A DNA stretch of 39,256 bases, from contig JALSTM010000216.1 in assembly GCA_026983715.1 (NCBI GenBank), positions 1 through 39,256 of the forward strand, given 5' to 3'. Source of the DNA: Desulfobacterales bacterium (GTDB taxonomy: Bacteria; Desulfobacterota; Syntrophobacteria; B119-G9). Shown piece by piece: positions 24,809 to 34,100 of this stretch (position 1 is its first letter; every line of letters begins with the position of its first letter). The translations under genes and the position numbers were made by a program. The notes under the pieces are model-generated. The model was given only the letters and a program-made list of their open reading frames with translations. It was not told the DNA's origin and did no database searches.

Positions 24809-26869
24809 TTGCTGGCATCGATACTGGCATCGCTTTCGTCGGCGATCTTCTTGGTTGTCAAGGCAGATAAGAAGAGACCCGTCTTCTTCCTCGCTTTTTC
24901 TTTCTTCTTGCTGGCCCTCCGTGAACTGTTCAGGTTTTACTTTCTTCAAGAACAGTCTATTGAGTTCCTGAGATATTCGCTTCTCTGTGAACCTCCAATA
25001 ATAGCTTTCATGACGGAAGGTTGTGCCTACCAATTTGTGGAACGGATGTCTAGTCCAAGGCGAGTCGCTTTCCTGGGGGCAATGTTTCTTCTGGTGAGTG
25101 TGGCCTGGTCCGTTACGGGGATATATTATCCTTCTTCACTGCTTATTCTTTCGGGTGATGTTGTTCCCGTACTTACCATCGGCCAACTAGAAAAAGCCGG
25201 CGCGTTTTTGATTCTTGTTTTATCCGTTGGCCTTCTTTGGCGACTGGAAAACATCCTGAGGGAAAGCGAAGGGGGACTAAGATGGAGAGTTAAGTATGCC
25301 GTGCTAGGTATATTTATCATCGGAGGTGAATTTATCTGGGAAATGGGGTTCCGGCTTTCATATCTAAAAGTAGTTCCCGCACAGTTTGGACTTCATTCGC
25401 TTGTCATCGTTTCGGGTGTCGGTTTTTTTATGTTTGCCGTTGTGCGGCATCGTCTGTTTGAGGTTGAAGTATACGTATCCAGGTACGTTGTGTACCGTTC
25501 CGTGGTGTTTCTTGGGGTCGGGCTATATCTTATCATACTGGGACTTATAACTACCGTTATCAGGTACACGGGGCTGACCTACTCGCAGTTTGCATGGCAG
25601 GCGTTTTTGTACTTGTCGCTTCTCGCTCTTGTGGTTGTTTGTTTATCACAAGATGTTCGAAATAAAATACGTTTTTTCATAAATACTCACTTCTTTACCA
25701 ACAAGTATGATTACAGGAAGGAGTGGGTGGAATTCAGTGAAAGATTAGTTAATGTTCAGAGTGAGGGTGAAATCTTATCGCAATTGGAAAAGATGATATA
25801 TGAAACGATGTTTATTGACTGGGTGACCATATGGTTGCATTACAAAAACAAAGTCTTTAAACGAGTGTTGCCTAGAGATGGCTCCGTGAAGAAAAAGATC
25901 GTAGATTCAAATCATCTGTTTATAAGGTTATTAAAACAATCTGCCTACCTTATCTATTCCAGCAAGTACGGCTACATGAGCGACTATGGAATCCTTGAAC
26001 TCCCTCAGTCCGTTACTTCTTTTATTGAAGAAAATAACCTGGCACTTGCCGTACCATTGGTGGCCAAGGGTGAATTTCTTGGATTTATCGGAGTTGGACC
26101 GGAGTTAACCGGGACTGACTATGGTAGAGATGACATTGATCTCCTTAAGGGCCTTGCCAGCCAAACTGCTACCGCTCTTGACATGATCAGGCTGCACGAA
26201 GAACTTGTACAAAATCAAAAACTCCACCTTTTTAACCAGTTATCCATTTTTGTCATGCATGATCTAAAAAATGCAGCGAGCTTGCTTTCTCTTATCCTCC
26301 AGAATGCCCCTTCCCTCATGAATGACCCTGATTTTCAAAAGGATCTTCTCGCCACCATTTCATCTGCTTCCAGGAGGCTGGAAAAAGTAATGACTAAACT
26401 TAGAGCATTAAAACCTCCTGAAGAGAGAGAATTACGGCCGACTGATGTGAACAAGGTGATTAGCAAGTGCCTGGAAAGCCTGGTGCGTACGAACCCTGGT
26501 ATAGAAGTTGAGTGTAGCCTCGATGGCAACCTGGTTTGCGTGGCAAATGAGGAGCTACTGGGCAATGTGCTGGAAAACCTGTTTATGAATGCAAGAGACG
26601 CACTTGACGGGAAAGGTAAAATCCGGGTAGAAACGAAAAAGATTGACAAGCGGATGATACTGAGGATTTCCGACAATGGTCCCGGTATTGACCCAGAGTT
26701 TCTAGAGGAAAGACTTTTCAAGCCTTTTCAGACAACAAAAAAAGACGGCCTCGGGGTGGGTTTGTGGCAGGTTAAGAATTTCGTGGAAGCAATGGGAGGG
26801 ACTATTTCTGTGCAGACCTCTCCCGGAGAAGGAACCACCTTTGAAATCGTATTAAACATCAATCCGTGA
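24809..26869 (+). CDS. prsK: PrsK-like membrane histidine kinase (exosortase/PEP-CTERM type)
   Basis: This is a kinase of about 686 residues. Roughly eight membrane helices fill residues 1-285, followed by a GAF domain (about 310-465), a phospho-acceptor His484 in FVMHDLKNA and an HATPase domain with NLFMNARDAL, DNGPGIDP and GLGVGL. This order matches PrsK, the kinase of the PrsK-PrsR pair that controls exopolysaccharide and PEP-CTERM genes. No PrsR gene is next to it. The start is unclear: TTG 24809 has no ribosome site, whereas an in-frame ATT at 24788 has AAGGGGGG 9 bases before it. The last codons and stop lie inside dispersed repeat copy 2. Confidence 0.82.
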   Translation: MLASILASLSSAIFLVVKADKKRPVFFLAFSFFLLALRELFRFYFLQEQSIEFLRYSLLCEPPIIAFMTEGCAYQFVERMSSPRRVAFLGAMFLLVSVAWSVTGIYYPSSLLILSGDVVPVLTIGQLEKAGAFLILVLSVGLLWRLENILRESEGGLRWRVKYAVLGIFIIGGEFIWEMGFRLSYLKVVPAQFGLHSLVIVSGVGFFMFAVVRHRLFEVEVYVSRYVVYRSVVFLGVGLYLIILGLITTVIRYTGLTYSQFAWQAFLYLSLLALVVVCLSQDVRNKIRFFINTHFFTNKYDYRKEWVEFSERLVNVQSEGEILSQLEKMIYETMFIDWVTIWLHYKNKVFKRVLPRDGSVKKKIVDSNHLFIRLLKQSAYLIYSSKYGYMSDYGILELPQSVTSFIEENNLALAVPLVAKGEFLGFIGVGPELTGTDYGRDDIDLLKGLASQTATALDMIRLHEELVQNQKLHLFNQLSIFVMHDLKNAASLLSLILQNAPSLMNDPDFQKDLLATISSASRRLEKVMTKLRALKPPEERELRPTDVNKVISKCLESLVRTNPGIEVECSLDGNLVCVANEELLGNVLENLFMNARDALDGKGKIRVETKKIDKRMILRISDNGPGIDPEFLEERLFKPFQTTKKDGLGVGLWQVKNFVEAMGGTISVQTSPGEGTTFEIVLNINP

Positions 26870-27109
26870 TCGTTTACTGGGTCGCAGATGCAAGGAAGAG
26901 CCCGGCGGGCTATAGTACGCTATGTCCGCCGGCCGATGACGCCGAAGATGCGGTCCAGGTGGATAACCCGCAGGGCGTAAAAAGATTGCTTGACAAGGTG
27001 GAGAATAATCCATCCTGGCTATGTAACCAATTATGTAACCAATAATGATTAATTTAGACATTTTAGACAAATTAGCCGTAAAATCTCGTCACGGGTTCAG
27101 GTTGAACTG
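26861..27109 (+). repeat. Dispersed intergenic repeat, copy 2 (with stable palindrome)
   Basis: About 249 bp are related to copy 1 (14191-14365) and lie between the convergent PrsK-like and U32 genes. Copy 2 carries 60 bp that copy 1 lacks. This segment is flanked by GTCGCAGATG (26881-26890) and GCCGAAGATG (26941-26950), near-identical direct repeats exactly 60 bp apart. It contains a hairpin at 26900-26934: an 11-base outer stem with one mismatch and one G-U pair, a bulged T, a 4-bp inner stem and a TACG loop. Near 27019 there is also a tandem ATGTAACCAAT duplication. The stop codon of the PrsK-like gene is inside the left end. Confidence 0.75.
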
Positions 27110-27116
27110 TGAGTAG

Positions 27117-28361
27117 CTAAGTTGTTTTTTTCCGAATAACTTGGTGCTTAAATAGTGGGAAAGGAACCGTGATTTTAAATACCTCGTTCGGTTTTGCTTC
27201 TTCGGCTTCCGTCTCGTTGATGAGAGAAAATTTATCTGCTACCCATCTGTGTGTTTTGACTCCATGCCCGAGAAATTCTAACTCCGATCCCTTTTTCAAA
27301 GGATTTCTGGCCTCTATCCATGCCGTGGATTTGTTCTGCACCGTATCTTCTTCAATTATTTCTTTCACAACGCCGGCTAGTGAGTAGGGGCGTATGTATG
27401 ACTCGGAAGTAAAGGAATCGGATCCTTTTTCGTAATTGCTAAAGGTTAAACCGGGAAAGTATTGACGGTGACTTATCTTGTGAAGCTCCTCCGTCCAGAT
27501 AGGCTCGAATTCAAATTTACCGGGGTTTTCAAGGTAGCTATCTATAGCCGACCGATATGTTCTTACCATTGTTGCCACGGCCAGGATGCCTCTCATTCTC
27601 CCTTCCAATTTTAGAGCGTCAATTCCGGCATCAAGTATCCTGTCTATAAATGGGAGCAGGCACAAGTCCTTTGAACTGAGTATGTATGAGCCTCTATCAT
27701 CGGGAAAAACGGGGAAATATTCTCCGGGTCGTTTTTCTTCCATGAGGGTGTACTTCCATCTGCAGGGCTGTGCGCAATTCCCCAGGTTCGCGCTCCTTCC
27801 TGCGAGAAAGCTACTAAGTATGCATCTCCCGGAATAGGCCATGCACATGGATCCATGAACGAATAGTTCTATTTCTGCGCTTGTTTTCTCCTTTATTTTG
27901 GTAATCTCTTCCCACGTTAGTTCCCTTGCCAGGTTTATCCTTTTTACTCCTTGCGAAGCCCAGAACTCGGCACTGAGGTAGTTGGTCGTGTTGGCTTGAG
28001 TGCTTAAGTGAAGGGGAACACGTGGGGCATGCTCTCTTGCTAGCATGAGAACTCCCGGATCAGCGATGATTAAGGCGTCGACTCCTATCTCCTGCAATCG
28101 CTGGAGGTACGTGGGTAACTCGTCAATATCAGAATATCGGGGAAAGATGTTGACGGTAACGTAGACGCGTTTGCCTTGCCCGTGGGCAATCTTGCAGGCT
28201 TCCTCAATTTCCGACAGGGTAAAATTTTTTGCCTGAGCACGAAGCCCGTATTTCTTCCCCGACAGATAAACGGCATCTGCGCCGTAGGTGAAGGCTATTC
28301 TAAGCTTTTCCATGTTTCCGGCAGGAGCAAGTAACTCCGGCCTGTATTGTCTTGTGTTCAT
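27117..28361 (-). CDS. U32-family protein (peptidase U32 / RlhA-type)
   Basis: This is a 414-residue member of the U32 family: an N-terminal TIM-barrel-like part (PELLAPAGNMEKLRIAF, GADAVYLSG) and the family cysteine region with ELFVHGSMCMAYSGRCILSS and GNCAQPCRWKY. The family was named for collagenase activity, but members such as RlhA and TrhP take part in hydroxylation of 23S rRNA or tRNA, probably with an iron-sulfur cluster bound by these cysteines. RNA modification is therefore more likely than proteolysis. At 414 residues it is the short YegQ/TrhP-like length, lacking the long extension of RlhA. It converges on the PrsK-like gene and diverges from the LysM gene. Confidence 0.88.
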   Translation of the reverse strand: MNTRQYRPELLAPAGNMEKLRIAFTYGADAVYLSGKKYGLRAQAKNFTLSEIEEACKIAHGQGKRVYVTVNIFPRYSDIDELPTYLQRLQEIGVDALIIADPGVLMLAREHAPRVPLHLSTQANTTNYLSAEFWASQGVKRINLARELTWEEITKIKEKTSAEIELFVHGSMCMAYSGRCILSSFLAGRSANLGNCAQPCRWKYTLMEEKRPGEYFPVFPDDRGSYILSSKDLCLLPFIDRILDAGIDALKLEGRMRGILAVATMVRTYRSAIDSYLENPGKFEFEPIWTEELHKISHRQYFPGLTFSNYEKGSDSFTSESYIRPYSLAGVVKEIIEEDTVQNKSTAWIEARNPLKKGSELEFLGHGVKTHRWVADKFSLINETEAEEAKPNEVFKITVPFPLFKHQVIRKKTT

Positions 28362-28401
28362 GTTTTCCCAATTTTACTTTATCAATCGTTCAAAATGATA
28401 T

Positions 28402-28430
28402 TTGACAAAAATAGTGGGCATATGTATTTT
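28402..28430 (+). promoter_or_regulatory. Sigma-70-type promoter for the LysM gene
   Basis: A perfect TTGACA (28402-28407) and TATTTT (28425-28430) are separated by 17 bases, in the divergent gap between the U32 and LysM genes. The leader would be about 80 bases. Confidence 0.6.
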
Positions 28431-28514
28431 TTTTACTTAAGGGATTTAAAAATGTAAGTTTTTACGGTTTGGTAGCTTATCATATTTCCCCTTACTGAGA
28501 AAGGGAGGTGCAGC

Positions 28515-29558
28515 GTGAGCATAAGGAAAAAAATGGGGATTGCGCCCCTAGTTATTTTCGCTCTTATTTGCTTTTTATTGATACCCCTGCGATCGTTTTC
28601 GACAGAAGAGGCCAATCAAGGTAAGACATATAAATACGAAGTAAAAAAGGGTGATACTCTCTGGGATATTTGCAAAGAAAAATACAATGACCCTCTGGTT
28701 TGGCCTAAGCTCTGGGAAATTAATCCTCAGATTGAAAATCCCCACTGGATATATCCCGGTAACCAGATATTGATCTACTACGAAAAACCAGGTACCGGAG
28801 AGGCGGAAAAGAGGCCTTTCCCAAAACTTGTTCTTAATTACCCAATTTCTTCTGAAATTAATTTTGTAAGCACGCCAGAAGACGTGGCAAGATACGGAGT
28901 TATTGTAGCCGGTAGAATTGAACAGAAAGTAATGCTGTCCGAGGGAGATCTAGTCTATGTTGAGTTCCCGGAAGGTGTAAATGCCGAAATCGGGAGCCGT
29001 TATCAATCCTTTGCAACCATCCGATCCTTCGATCATCCGGTTACCGGTGAAAAATTTGGAGACTTAAACAAGGTAACGGGGATAGTTGAAATTACTGAAA
29101 AAGCTGATACGTGTTACATAGCGAAAGTCGTCAAGTCATTTAGTGAGATAGGAGTAGGAGAGAGGCTCAGGCCGCTTCCGATTAAATTATCTAAAATTAC
29201 CCTTGTCCCTGGCCATCAAGATTTAAGGGGGTACATTGTTTATTCCGAGGGTCCTCTTATCGGTGACCACGTTATGGTTTTTATTGATGTGGGTAAAAAA
29301 CAGGGAGTGCAGGTTGGTAACTATTTTGACATTTTGAAAGAAGATGTTATACCTGAACGGGAAATAATTGGAAGGACAAGAGTTTTTCCCCCGTATAAAA
29401 TTGGAGAGCTAATTGTCCTCGACGTTCAGGAGAATAGTTCTACGGCGCTGGTTCTGAAATCAATGAAGGAGATTGAACCGGGTGAAATGGTAAAATTGTT
29501 GACAGCAGATGATTTATACCACATGTTTAGCAACGTAGTTGGAGTTGGGGGCCATTGA
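28515..29558 (+). CDS. Exported LysM-domain protein
   Basis: This is a 347-residue protein with a signal peptide (hydrophobic core at 9-27, probable cleavage near residue 30) and one LysM domain at about 40-88 (YEVKKGDTLWDICKEKY then IENPHWIYPGNQI). The extra loop after the first helix resembles the BON/LysM protein Kbp (YgaU). LysM binds the glycan strands of peptidoglycan. The C-terminal 250 residues are beta-rich, with no domain that I recognise. GTG is the chosen start because GGGAGGTG precedes it by 5 bases. A terminator follows, so it is probably a one-gene unit just before dprA. Confidence 0.88.
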   Translation: MSIRKKMGIAPLVIFALICFLLIPLRSFSTEEANQGKTYKYEVKKGDTLWDICKEKYNDPLVWPKLWEINPQIENPHWIYPGNQILIYYEKPGTGEAEKRPFPKLVLNYPISSEINFVSTPEDVARYGVIVAGRIEQKVMLSEGDLVYVEFPEGVNAEIGSRYQSFATIRSFDHPVTGEKFGDLNKVTGIVEITEKADTCYIAKVVKSFSEIGVGERLRPLPIKLSKITLVPGHQDLRGYIVYSEGPLIGDHVMVFIDVGKKQGVQVGNYFDILKEDVIPEREIIGRTRVFPPYKIGELIVLDVQENSSTALVLKSMKEIEPGEMVKLLTADDLYHMFSNVVGVGGH

Positions 29559-29584
29559 GATTCAGTAAATAATCGGTTTTTAGC

Positions 29585-29625
29585 GGGGGCTTGAAGGTAT
29601 CCTAACCTTCAGCCCCTCTTTCTTT
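29585..29625 (+). terminator. Terminator between the LysM gene and dprA
   Basis: GGGGGCTTGAAGGT pairs with AACCTTCAGCCCC (one bulged base), followed by TCTTTCTTT. The T-rich end is only 3 bases before the dprA ATG, so the hairpin occupies the whole ribosome-binding region of dprA. Confidence 0.75.
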
Positions 29626-29628
29626 GGT

Positions 29629-30756
29629 ATGAAAGAACATCTGGATGAAAAATTTTACTGGCTTGCTCTGAAACTCGTACCGGGAGTTGGTCCGAAGACC
29701 TTTATCCGACTGGTAGAGCATTTTGGGGGCCCGCGAGAGGTGCTGGGCGCGAGCAGGAGTGAACTAGCGCATGTTAAAGGAATTGGGAAAAAAGTTGTCG
29801 ACAATATAGCTTTGAGAAAATTTGAGAAAGATCCGGAAAGAGAACTCGAAGCAATAAGTAAAAGGGGGATAAAGCTTGTCTGCCTGAATGATGATGAATA
29901 TCCGAAAAATCTTTGTGAAATTCATGATCCGCCTCCGGTGCTTTTTGTGCATGGAGAATTATCTGTCAGGGACGTGGTATCGGTGGCGGTGGTAGGATCT
30001 CGATCTGCATCATACCAGGGAATGGCGTTTACGAAAAAATTGTGTGCGGATCTAGCGCGCCACGGCATGGTAGTGGTCAGTGGTTTTGCCCGGGGTATCG
30101 ATACGGCGGCGCATACGGGTTGCGTTGAAGGCGGAGGCAGAACGATTGCTGTGCTTGGGTGTGGTCTGGATGTGGATTATCCAAGGCAAAACAGGGAGCT
30201 TCGGAAAAGGATTGTAGCCACGGGAGCGCTGGTTACCGAGTTTCCCCTGGGTACTGAACCGGAGGCGAAAAATTTCCCTTCAAGGAATCGAATAATAAGC
30301 GGGATTGCTCTTGGCGTAATCGTGGTGGAAGCGGGGAAACGAAGCGGGTCTTTGATAACCGCCAGGCTTGCCCTGGAACAAAATAGGGAAGTTTTTGCAG
30401 TTCCGGGGTCGGTTCGTAATTTCAGGAGTCTTGGACCTAACTGGCTTATAAAGCAAGGAGCAAAGCTGGTTGAAAGTGCAAATGACGTCATCGAGGAACT
30501 AGCTCCGATGCTGAGACAACCAGCGAAAGAGCAACCATCGGAGGCTCTCGAATCTGCCGCCGTAACAGCGCAAAAGTCATTATCCACTACGGAAAGGGAA
30601 ATACTTGACTTGCTTGAAAGTGAACCCATGTTACTGGATGATATGGTTAGAATTCTCAATCAGGAAGTTAACGTTTTGGCTGGAATTTTATCAAGGCTCG
30701 AAATAATGGGTCTTGTGAAACAACTCCCTGGTAAACACTTTTGCCGGGTTTTTTGA
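29629..30756 (+). CDS. dprA: DNA-processing protein DprA (Smf)
   Basis: This is a 375-residue DprA, which binds incoming single-stranded DNA during natural transformation and loads RecA. It has an N-terminal helix-hairpin-helix/SAM-like part (1-65; LVPGVGPKTF, KGIGKKV), the Rossmann-like DprA core (about 110-300) with GSRSAS, SGFARGIDTAAH, LGCGLDVDYPRQN, FPSRNRIISG and EAGKRSGSLITA, and a C-terminal winged helix (about 315-375). The ATG at 29629 gives the family N-terminus but has no ribosome site, because the terminator of the previous gene ends 3 bases earlier. It is followed 7 bp later by topA, a common pairing in this group. Confidence 0.95.
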   Translation: MKEHLDEKFYWLALKLVPGVGPKTFIRLVEHFGGPREVLGASRSELAHVKGIGKKVVDNIALRKFEKDPERELEAISKRGIKLVCLNDDEYPKNLCEIHDPPPVLFVHGELSVRDVVSVAVVGSRSASYQGMAFTKKLCADLARHGMVVVSGFARGIDTAAHTGCVEGGGRTIAVLGCGLDVDYPRQNRELRKRIVATGALVTEFPLGTEPEAKNFPSRNRIISGIALGVIVVEAGKRSGSLITARLALEQNREVFAVPGSVRNFRSLGPNWLIKQGAKLVESANDVIEELAPMLRQPAKEQPSEALESAAVTAQKSLSTTEREILDLLESEPMLLDDMVRILNQEVNVLAGILSRLEIMGLVKQLPGKHFCRVF

Positions 30757-30763
30757 GGAGAAT

Positions 30764-33193
30764 ATGGGAAAGTCACTGTTAATTGTGGAATCACCAACAA
30801 AGGCTCGAACTTTGAATCGATATCTGGGACGGAAATTCGAAGTGAAAGCGTCTGTGGGACACGTGAAAGATCTGCCCGAGAAAACCCTTGGGGTCAACAT
30901 AGAAAAAGACTTTGAGCCACAATACCAGATAGTCAAGGGCAAGGGGAAGATACTTGAAGAGCTTAAAAAAGCAGCGAAGAAGGCAGAAGAGGTTTATCTC
31001 GGTCCGGACCCGGATAGGGAAGGGGAAGCCATCGCATGGCATATTGCATCGGAAATAAACGGTGGAAAGGACCGGGGGAAAATCAAGAGAGTCCTTTTTC
31101 ACGAGTTAACGAAAAGAGCCATCGATGAAGCACTTAGGAACCCTGGCGAGCTTGATAAAAACAAGTACGAAGCCCAGCAGGCCCGACGCATCCTAGACAG
31201 GCTAGTGGGCTACCTTGTGTCGCCAATTCTCTGGACCAAGGTAAAAAGAGGGCTAAGCGCGGGGCGGGTGCAATCTGTAGCTCTCAGGTTAATTTGTGAG
31301 AGAGAGCGGAAAATCCAGCAGTTTGTACCGGAAGAGTACTGGACGATAGCCGTTGAACTCAGGAAAAAAGATGCGAAAGGCGATGAAAAGCCTTTCGTTG
31401 CGGAACTCTGGCACTACAAGAATAAAAAGGTAAAAGTTAAAAACGAAAAACAGGCTAACACTTACACAGACCTGATTAAGCAGGCTTCCTTTGTAGTAGA
31501 GAGTGTCGAGAAGAAAGAAAGAAGAAGACAATCACCGCCGCCATTTAAGACAAGTACTCTTCAGCAGGAAGCGGCACGGAAGCTGCGTTTCAGTGCTCGT
31601 CACACCATGAGTGTTGCACAAAGACTCTATGAAGGTGTGCAACTGGGTAAACAAGGTGAAGTAGGGCTTATAACTTACATGAGAACCGATTCTACCAGGC
31701 TGTCACAGGAAGCCGTAAACGAGGCGAGGGAATACATAAAGGAAAAGTGGGGTAACAAGTATGTTCCGTCCAGGCCACGGGTCTTCAAAAACAGAAAAGG
31801 TGTTCAGGATGCCCATGAAGCCATCCGACCCACATCGGTAAACCGTACCCCTGAACAGGTTGCCCCGTTTCTTGATAGGGACCAGTTGGCACTTTACGAG
31901 CTAATATGGAAAAGGTTTGTAGCATGCCAGATGGCCCCGGCTGTATTTGACCAAACCACCATAAAAATTAAAGCCGGTGATTTTACCTTTAAAGTTGCTG
32001 GTTCCGTGTTGAAGTTTGATGGTTTCATGAGAGTTTACGTTGAAGGAACCGATAACGGCAAAGAAAAAAATGGCCTCAGAGAAGATGTCTGGCTACCAGA
32101 ACTCCCCGAGGGTACCGAACTTGATTTGCTCAATGTGATATCGAAACAGCATTTTACGCAACCTCCCCCTCGTTACTCTGAAGCTACCCTGGTGAAGGAA
32201 CTGGAAGAAAAAGGAATTGGGCGACCGAGCACTTACGCAACTATTCTTTCCACCATACAGGAAAAGGAATACGTGGTTCGTGAAAGCATGCGTTTTAGAC
32301 CCACGGAACTGGGTTTTTTGATAAATGATCTTCTTGTGGATAATTTCCCTAACATATTTAATGTTAAGTTCACCGCTGAGATGGAAGAGAGTCTTGATAA
32401 GGTTGAAGAGGGAAAGCTGGATTACCTGGCCGTGCTCAAAATGTTCTACGATAGTTTTGAATCCACGCTGGAAAAAGCCCAGGAGAAAATGAGGGATCTT
32501 CGTAAAGAGGGGATTCCGACAAACATTGTTTGCGACCGCTGTGGCAACAAAATGCACATAAAATGGGGAAGAAACGGCCCATTTTTGGCCTGCAGTACCT
32601 ACCCGAAGTGCCAGAATACCTGCGACTACACCAGGGATGAGAAGGGAATAATAGTTCCGTTAAAGAGCGAGGAAACGGAAGAAAAGTGTGAGGTTTGCGG
32701 AAAGCCCCTTGTGGTAAAAAGGGGTAGGTTTGGAACATTCCTTGCCTGTAGCGGATACCCCGAGTGCAGGTTTACAAGGTCTATTAACAACCAAAATGGG
32801 AAAGAAAATGATGAACCAGTAAAAACGGATGAAATCTGTGAGAAGTGCGGTGGCAATTTCCTAGTGAAAAAAAACCGGTACGGCGGCTCATTTTTGGCCT
32901 GTGAGAATTATCCAAAATGCAAGAACACGAAACCGATTTCAACGGGAATAGCATGCCCGGAGGAGGGCTGTGACGGGGAACTCGTGGAACGAGTATCGAA
33001 AAATAGGAAAAGGTTTTACGGATGTAGTCGATATCCTAAATGTAAGTACGTTATCTGGAATAAACCGGTAAAAAAGGAATGCCCGGAGTGCGGTTCTAAA
33101 TTCCTGATTGAAAAATATAGCAAGAAGGAAGGCAACTACCTTGCCTGTCCTAATCGTGAATGTGGTTTCAGGCTGAAAGAGGACGAGCATTAG
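30764..33193 (+). CDS. topA: DNA topoisomerase I
   Basis: This is a type IA topoisomerase of 809 residues that relaxes negative supercoils. The TOPRIM domain starts at IVESPTKARTL and contains GPDPDREGEAIAWH. The active-site Tyr305 is in LITYMRTDSTRLS. Five C4 zinc-ribbon modules follow from about residue 585 to the end (CDRCG, CEVCG, CEKCG, CPEEGC and CPECG types), one or two more than in many relatives. AGGAG precedes the ATG. It lies 7 bp after dprA and is followed 9 bp later by the prepilin peptidase gene, so the three are probably one transcript. Confidence 0.97.
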   Translation: MGKSLLIVESPTKARTLNRYLGRKFEVKASVGHVKDLPEKTLGVNIEKDFEPQYQIVKGKGKILEELKKAAKKAEEVYLGPDPDREGEAIAWHIASEINGGKDRGKIKRVLFHELTKRAIDEALRNPGELDKNKYEAQQARRILDRLVGYLVSPILWTKVKRGLSAGRVQSVALRLICERERKIQQFVPEEYWTIAVELRKKDAKGDEKPFVAELWHYKNKKVKVKNEKQANTYTDLIKQASFVVESVEKKERRRQSPPPFKTSTLQQEAARKLRFSARHTMSVAQRLYEGVQLGKQGEVGLITYMRTDSTRLSQEAVNEAREYIKEKWGNKYVPSRPRVFKNRKGVQDAHEAIRPTSVNRTPEQVAPFLDRDQLALYELIWKRFVACQMAPAVFDQTTIKIKAGDFTFKVAGSVLKFDGFMRVYVEGTDNGKEKNGLREDVWLPELPEGTELDLLNVISKQHFTQPPPRYSEATLVKELEEKGIGRPSTYATILSTIQEKEYVVRESMRFRPTELGFLINDLLVDNFPNIFNVKFTAEMEESLDKVEEGKLDYLAVLKMFYDSFESTLEKAQEKMRDLRKEGIPTNIVCDRCGNKMHIKWGRNGPFLACSTYPKCQNTCDYTRDEKGIIVPLKSEETEEKCEVCGKPLVVKRGRFGTFLACSGYPECRFTRSINNQNGKENDEPVKTDEICEKCGGNFLVKKNRYGGSFLACENYPKCKNTKPISTGIACPEEGCDGELVERVSKNRKRFYGCSRYPKCKYVIWNKPVKKECPECGSKFLIEKYSKKEGNYLACPNRECGFRLKEDEH

Positions 33194-33202
33194 GAATAAA
33201 TC

Positions 33203-33994
33203 TTGGAATATACACACTTTCCACCTTTTAATGTACTTGCTTTCGTACTGGGAACAATTGTCGGTAGTTTCTTGAACGTTGTAATTTACCGCCTGCCGGC
33301 CAAAAAGTCTATTATTCGCCCCCCATCTAGTTGCCCGTCCTGCGGTAACACAATAAAACCGTGGCACAACATACCGATATTGAGCTATATTCTTCTTAGA
33401 GGTAAGTGCGCGTACTGTGGTGCTACTATTTCTTGGCGTTATCCCATGGTTGAACTTATCACGGGATTGTTCTGTCTTGCTACTTTCAGGCGTTACGGTG
33501 TCCATCCCGCATTCTTCGTTGAGTTCGTGTTTATATGCCTCTTGATTGTAATTACCTTCATAGATCTTGATACCATGACTATTCCCGATGTTCTCTCCCT
33601 TCCTGGTATTCCTTTTGCCGTATTTGGTAGCATTGCTACCGGAATGCTCACCTTAAAGGCATCCTTGATAGGGCTTCTTATTGGGGGAGGTTCCTTCTGG
33701 CTGCTATCGTTTCTGTATTACATTATAAGGGGCAAAGAAGGACTGGGTGGAGGTGACGTAAAGTTAATGGCCATGATAGGTGCTTACACCGCCTGGCCCG
33801 GAGTTCTTTTCACGGTGCTGTTTGCTTCGCTTGTGGGTAGCATCGTTGGAATAGCGATGATGTATAGAAAAAAGGAGGGCCTTACCACCATGCTTCCCTT
33901 CGGGCCTTTTCTTGCCATGGGGGCTCTTTGCTACCTCTATTGGGGACCAGCCTTTTTCAGGTGGTATTTTAGCCTCGGGGCACCTAAATATTGA
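33203..33994 (+). CDS. pilD: Prepilin leader peptidase / N-methyltransferase
   Basis: This is an A24-family membrane protease of 263 residues that trims and N-methylates prepilins and type II secretion pseudopilins. The N-terminal zinc-binding cysteines are at 44, 47, 69 and 72 (CPSCG, CAYCG). The aspartate motifs of the protease are in FIDLDTMTIPD (Asp121-Asp129) and GLGGGDVKLM (Asp185). About seven to eight membrane helices are evident. The chosen start is TTG with AGGA a few bases before it. With dprA just upstream, it may serve both pili and DNA uptake. No pilin gene is in the window. Confidence 0.93.
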   Translation: MEYTHFPPFNVLAFVLGTIVGSFLNVVIYRLPAKKSIIRPPSSCPSCGNTIKPWHNIPILSYILLRGKCAYCGATISWRYPMVELITGLFCLATFRRYGVHPAFFVEFVFICLLIVITFIDLDTMTIPDVLSLPGIPFAVFGSIATGMLTLKASLIGLLIGGGSFWLLSFLYYIIRGKEGLGGGDVKLMAMIGAYTAWPGVLFTVLFASLVGSIVGIAMMYRKKEGLTTMLPFGPFLAMGALCYLYWGPAFFRWYFSLGAPKY

Positions 33995-34100
33995 AAACAG
34001 AACGTTGGATTTGATTTGTTTTGATCCACAAAAAAATCGGATTGCCTTAATCTATCAAAAATGTTAAGTGGTTAACGTCCATGAAAGGCAAGTTTAATTG

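Noticed and set aside
26852-27070. 72-codon minus-strand frame in repeat copy 2
   Set aside because: It is a translation of the repeat and its palindrome, overlapping the end of the PrsK-like gene. Similarity to the copy 1 frame is broken by the 60-bp difference.
30177-30659. 160-codon frame antisense to dprA
   Set aside because: It mirrors the codon pattern of dprA, is low-complexity in serine, and has no recognisable features.
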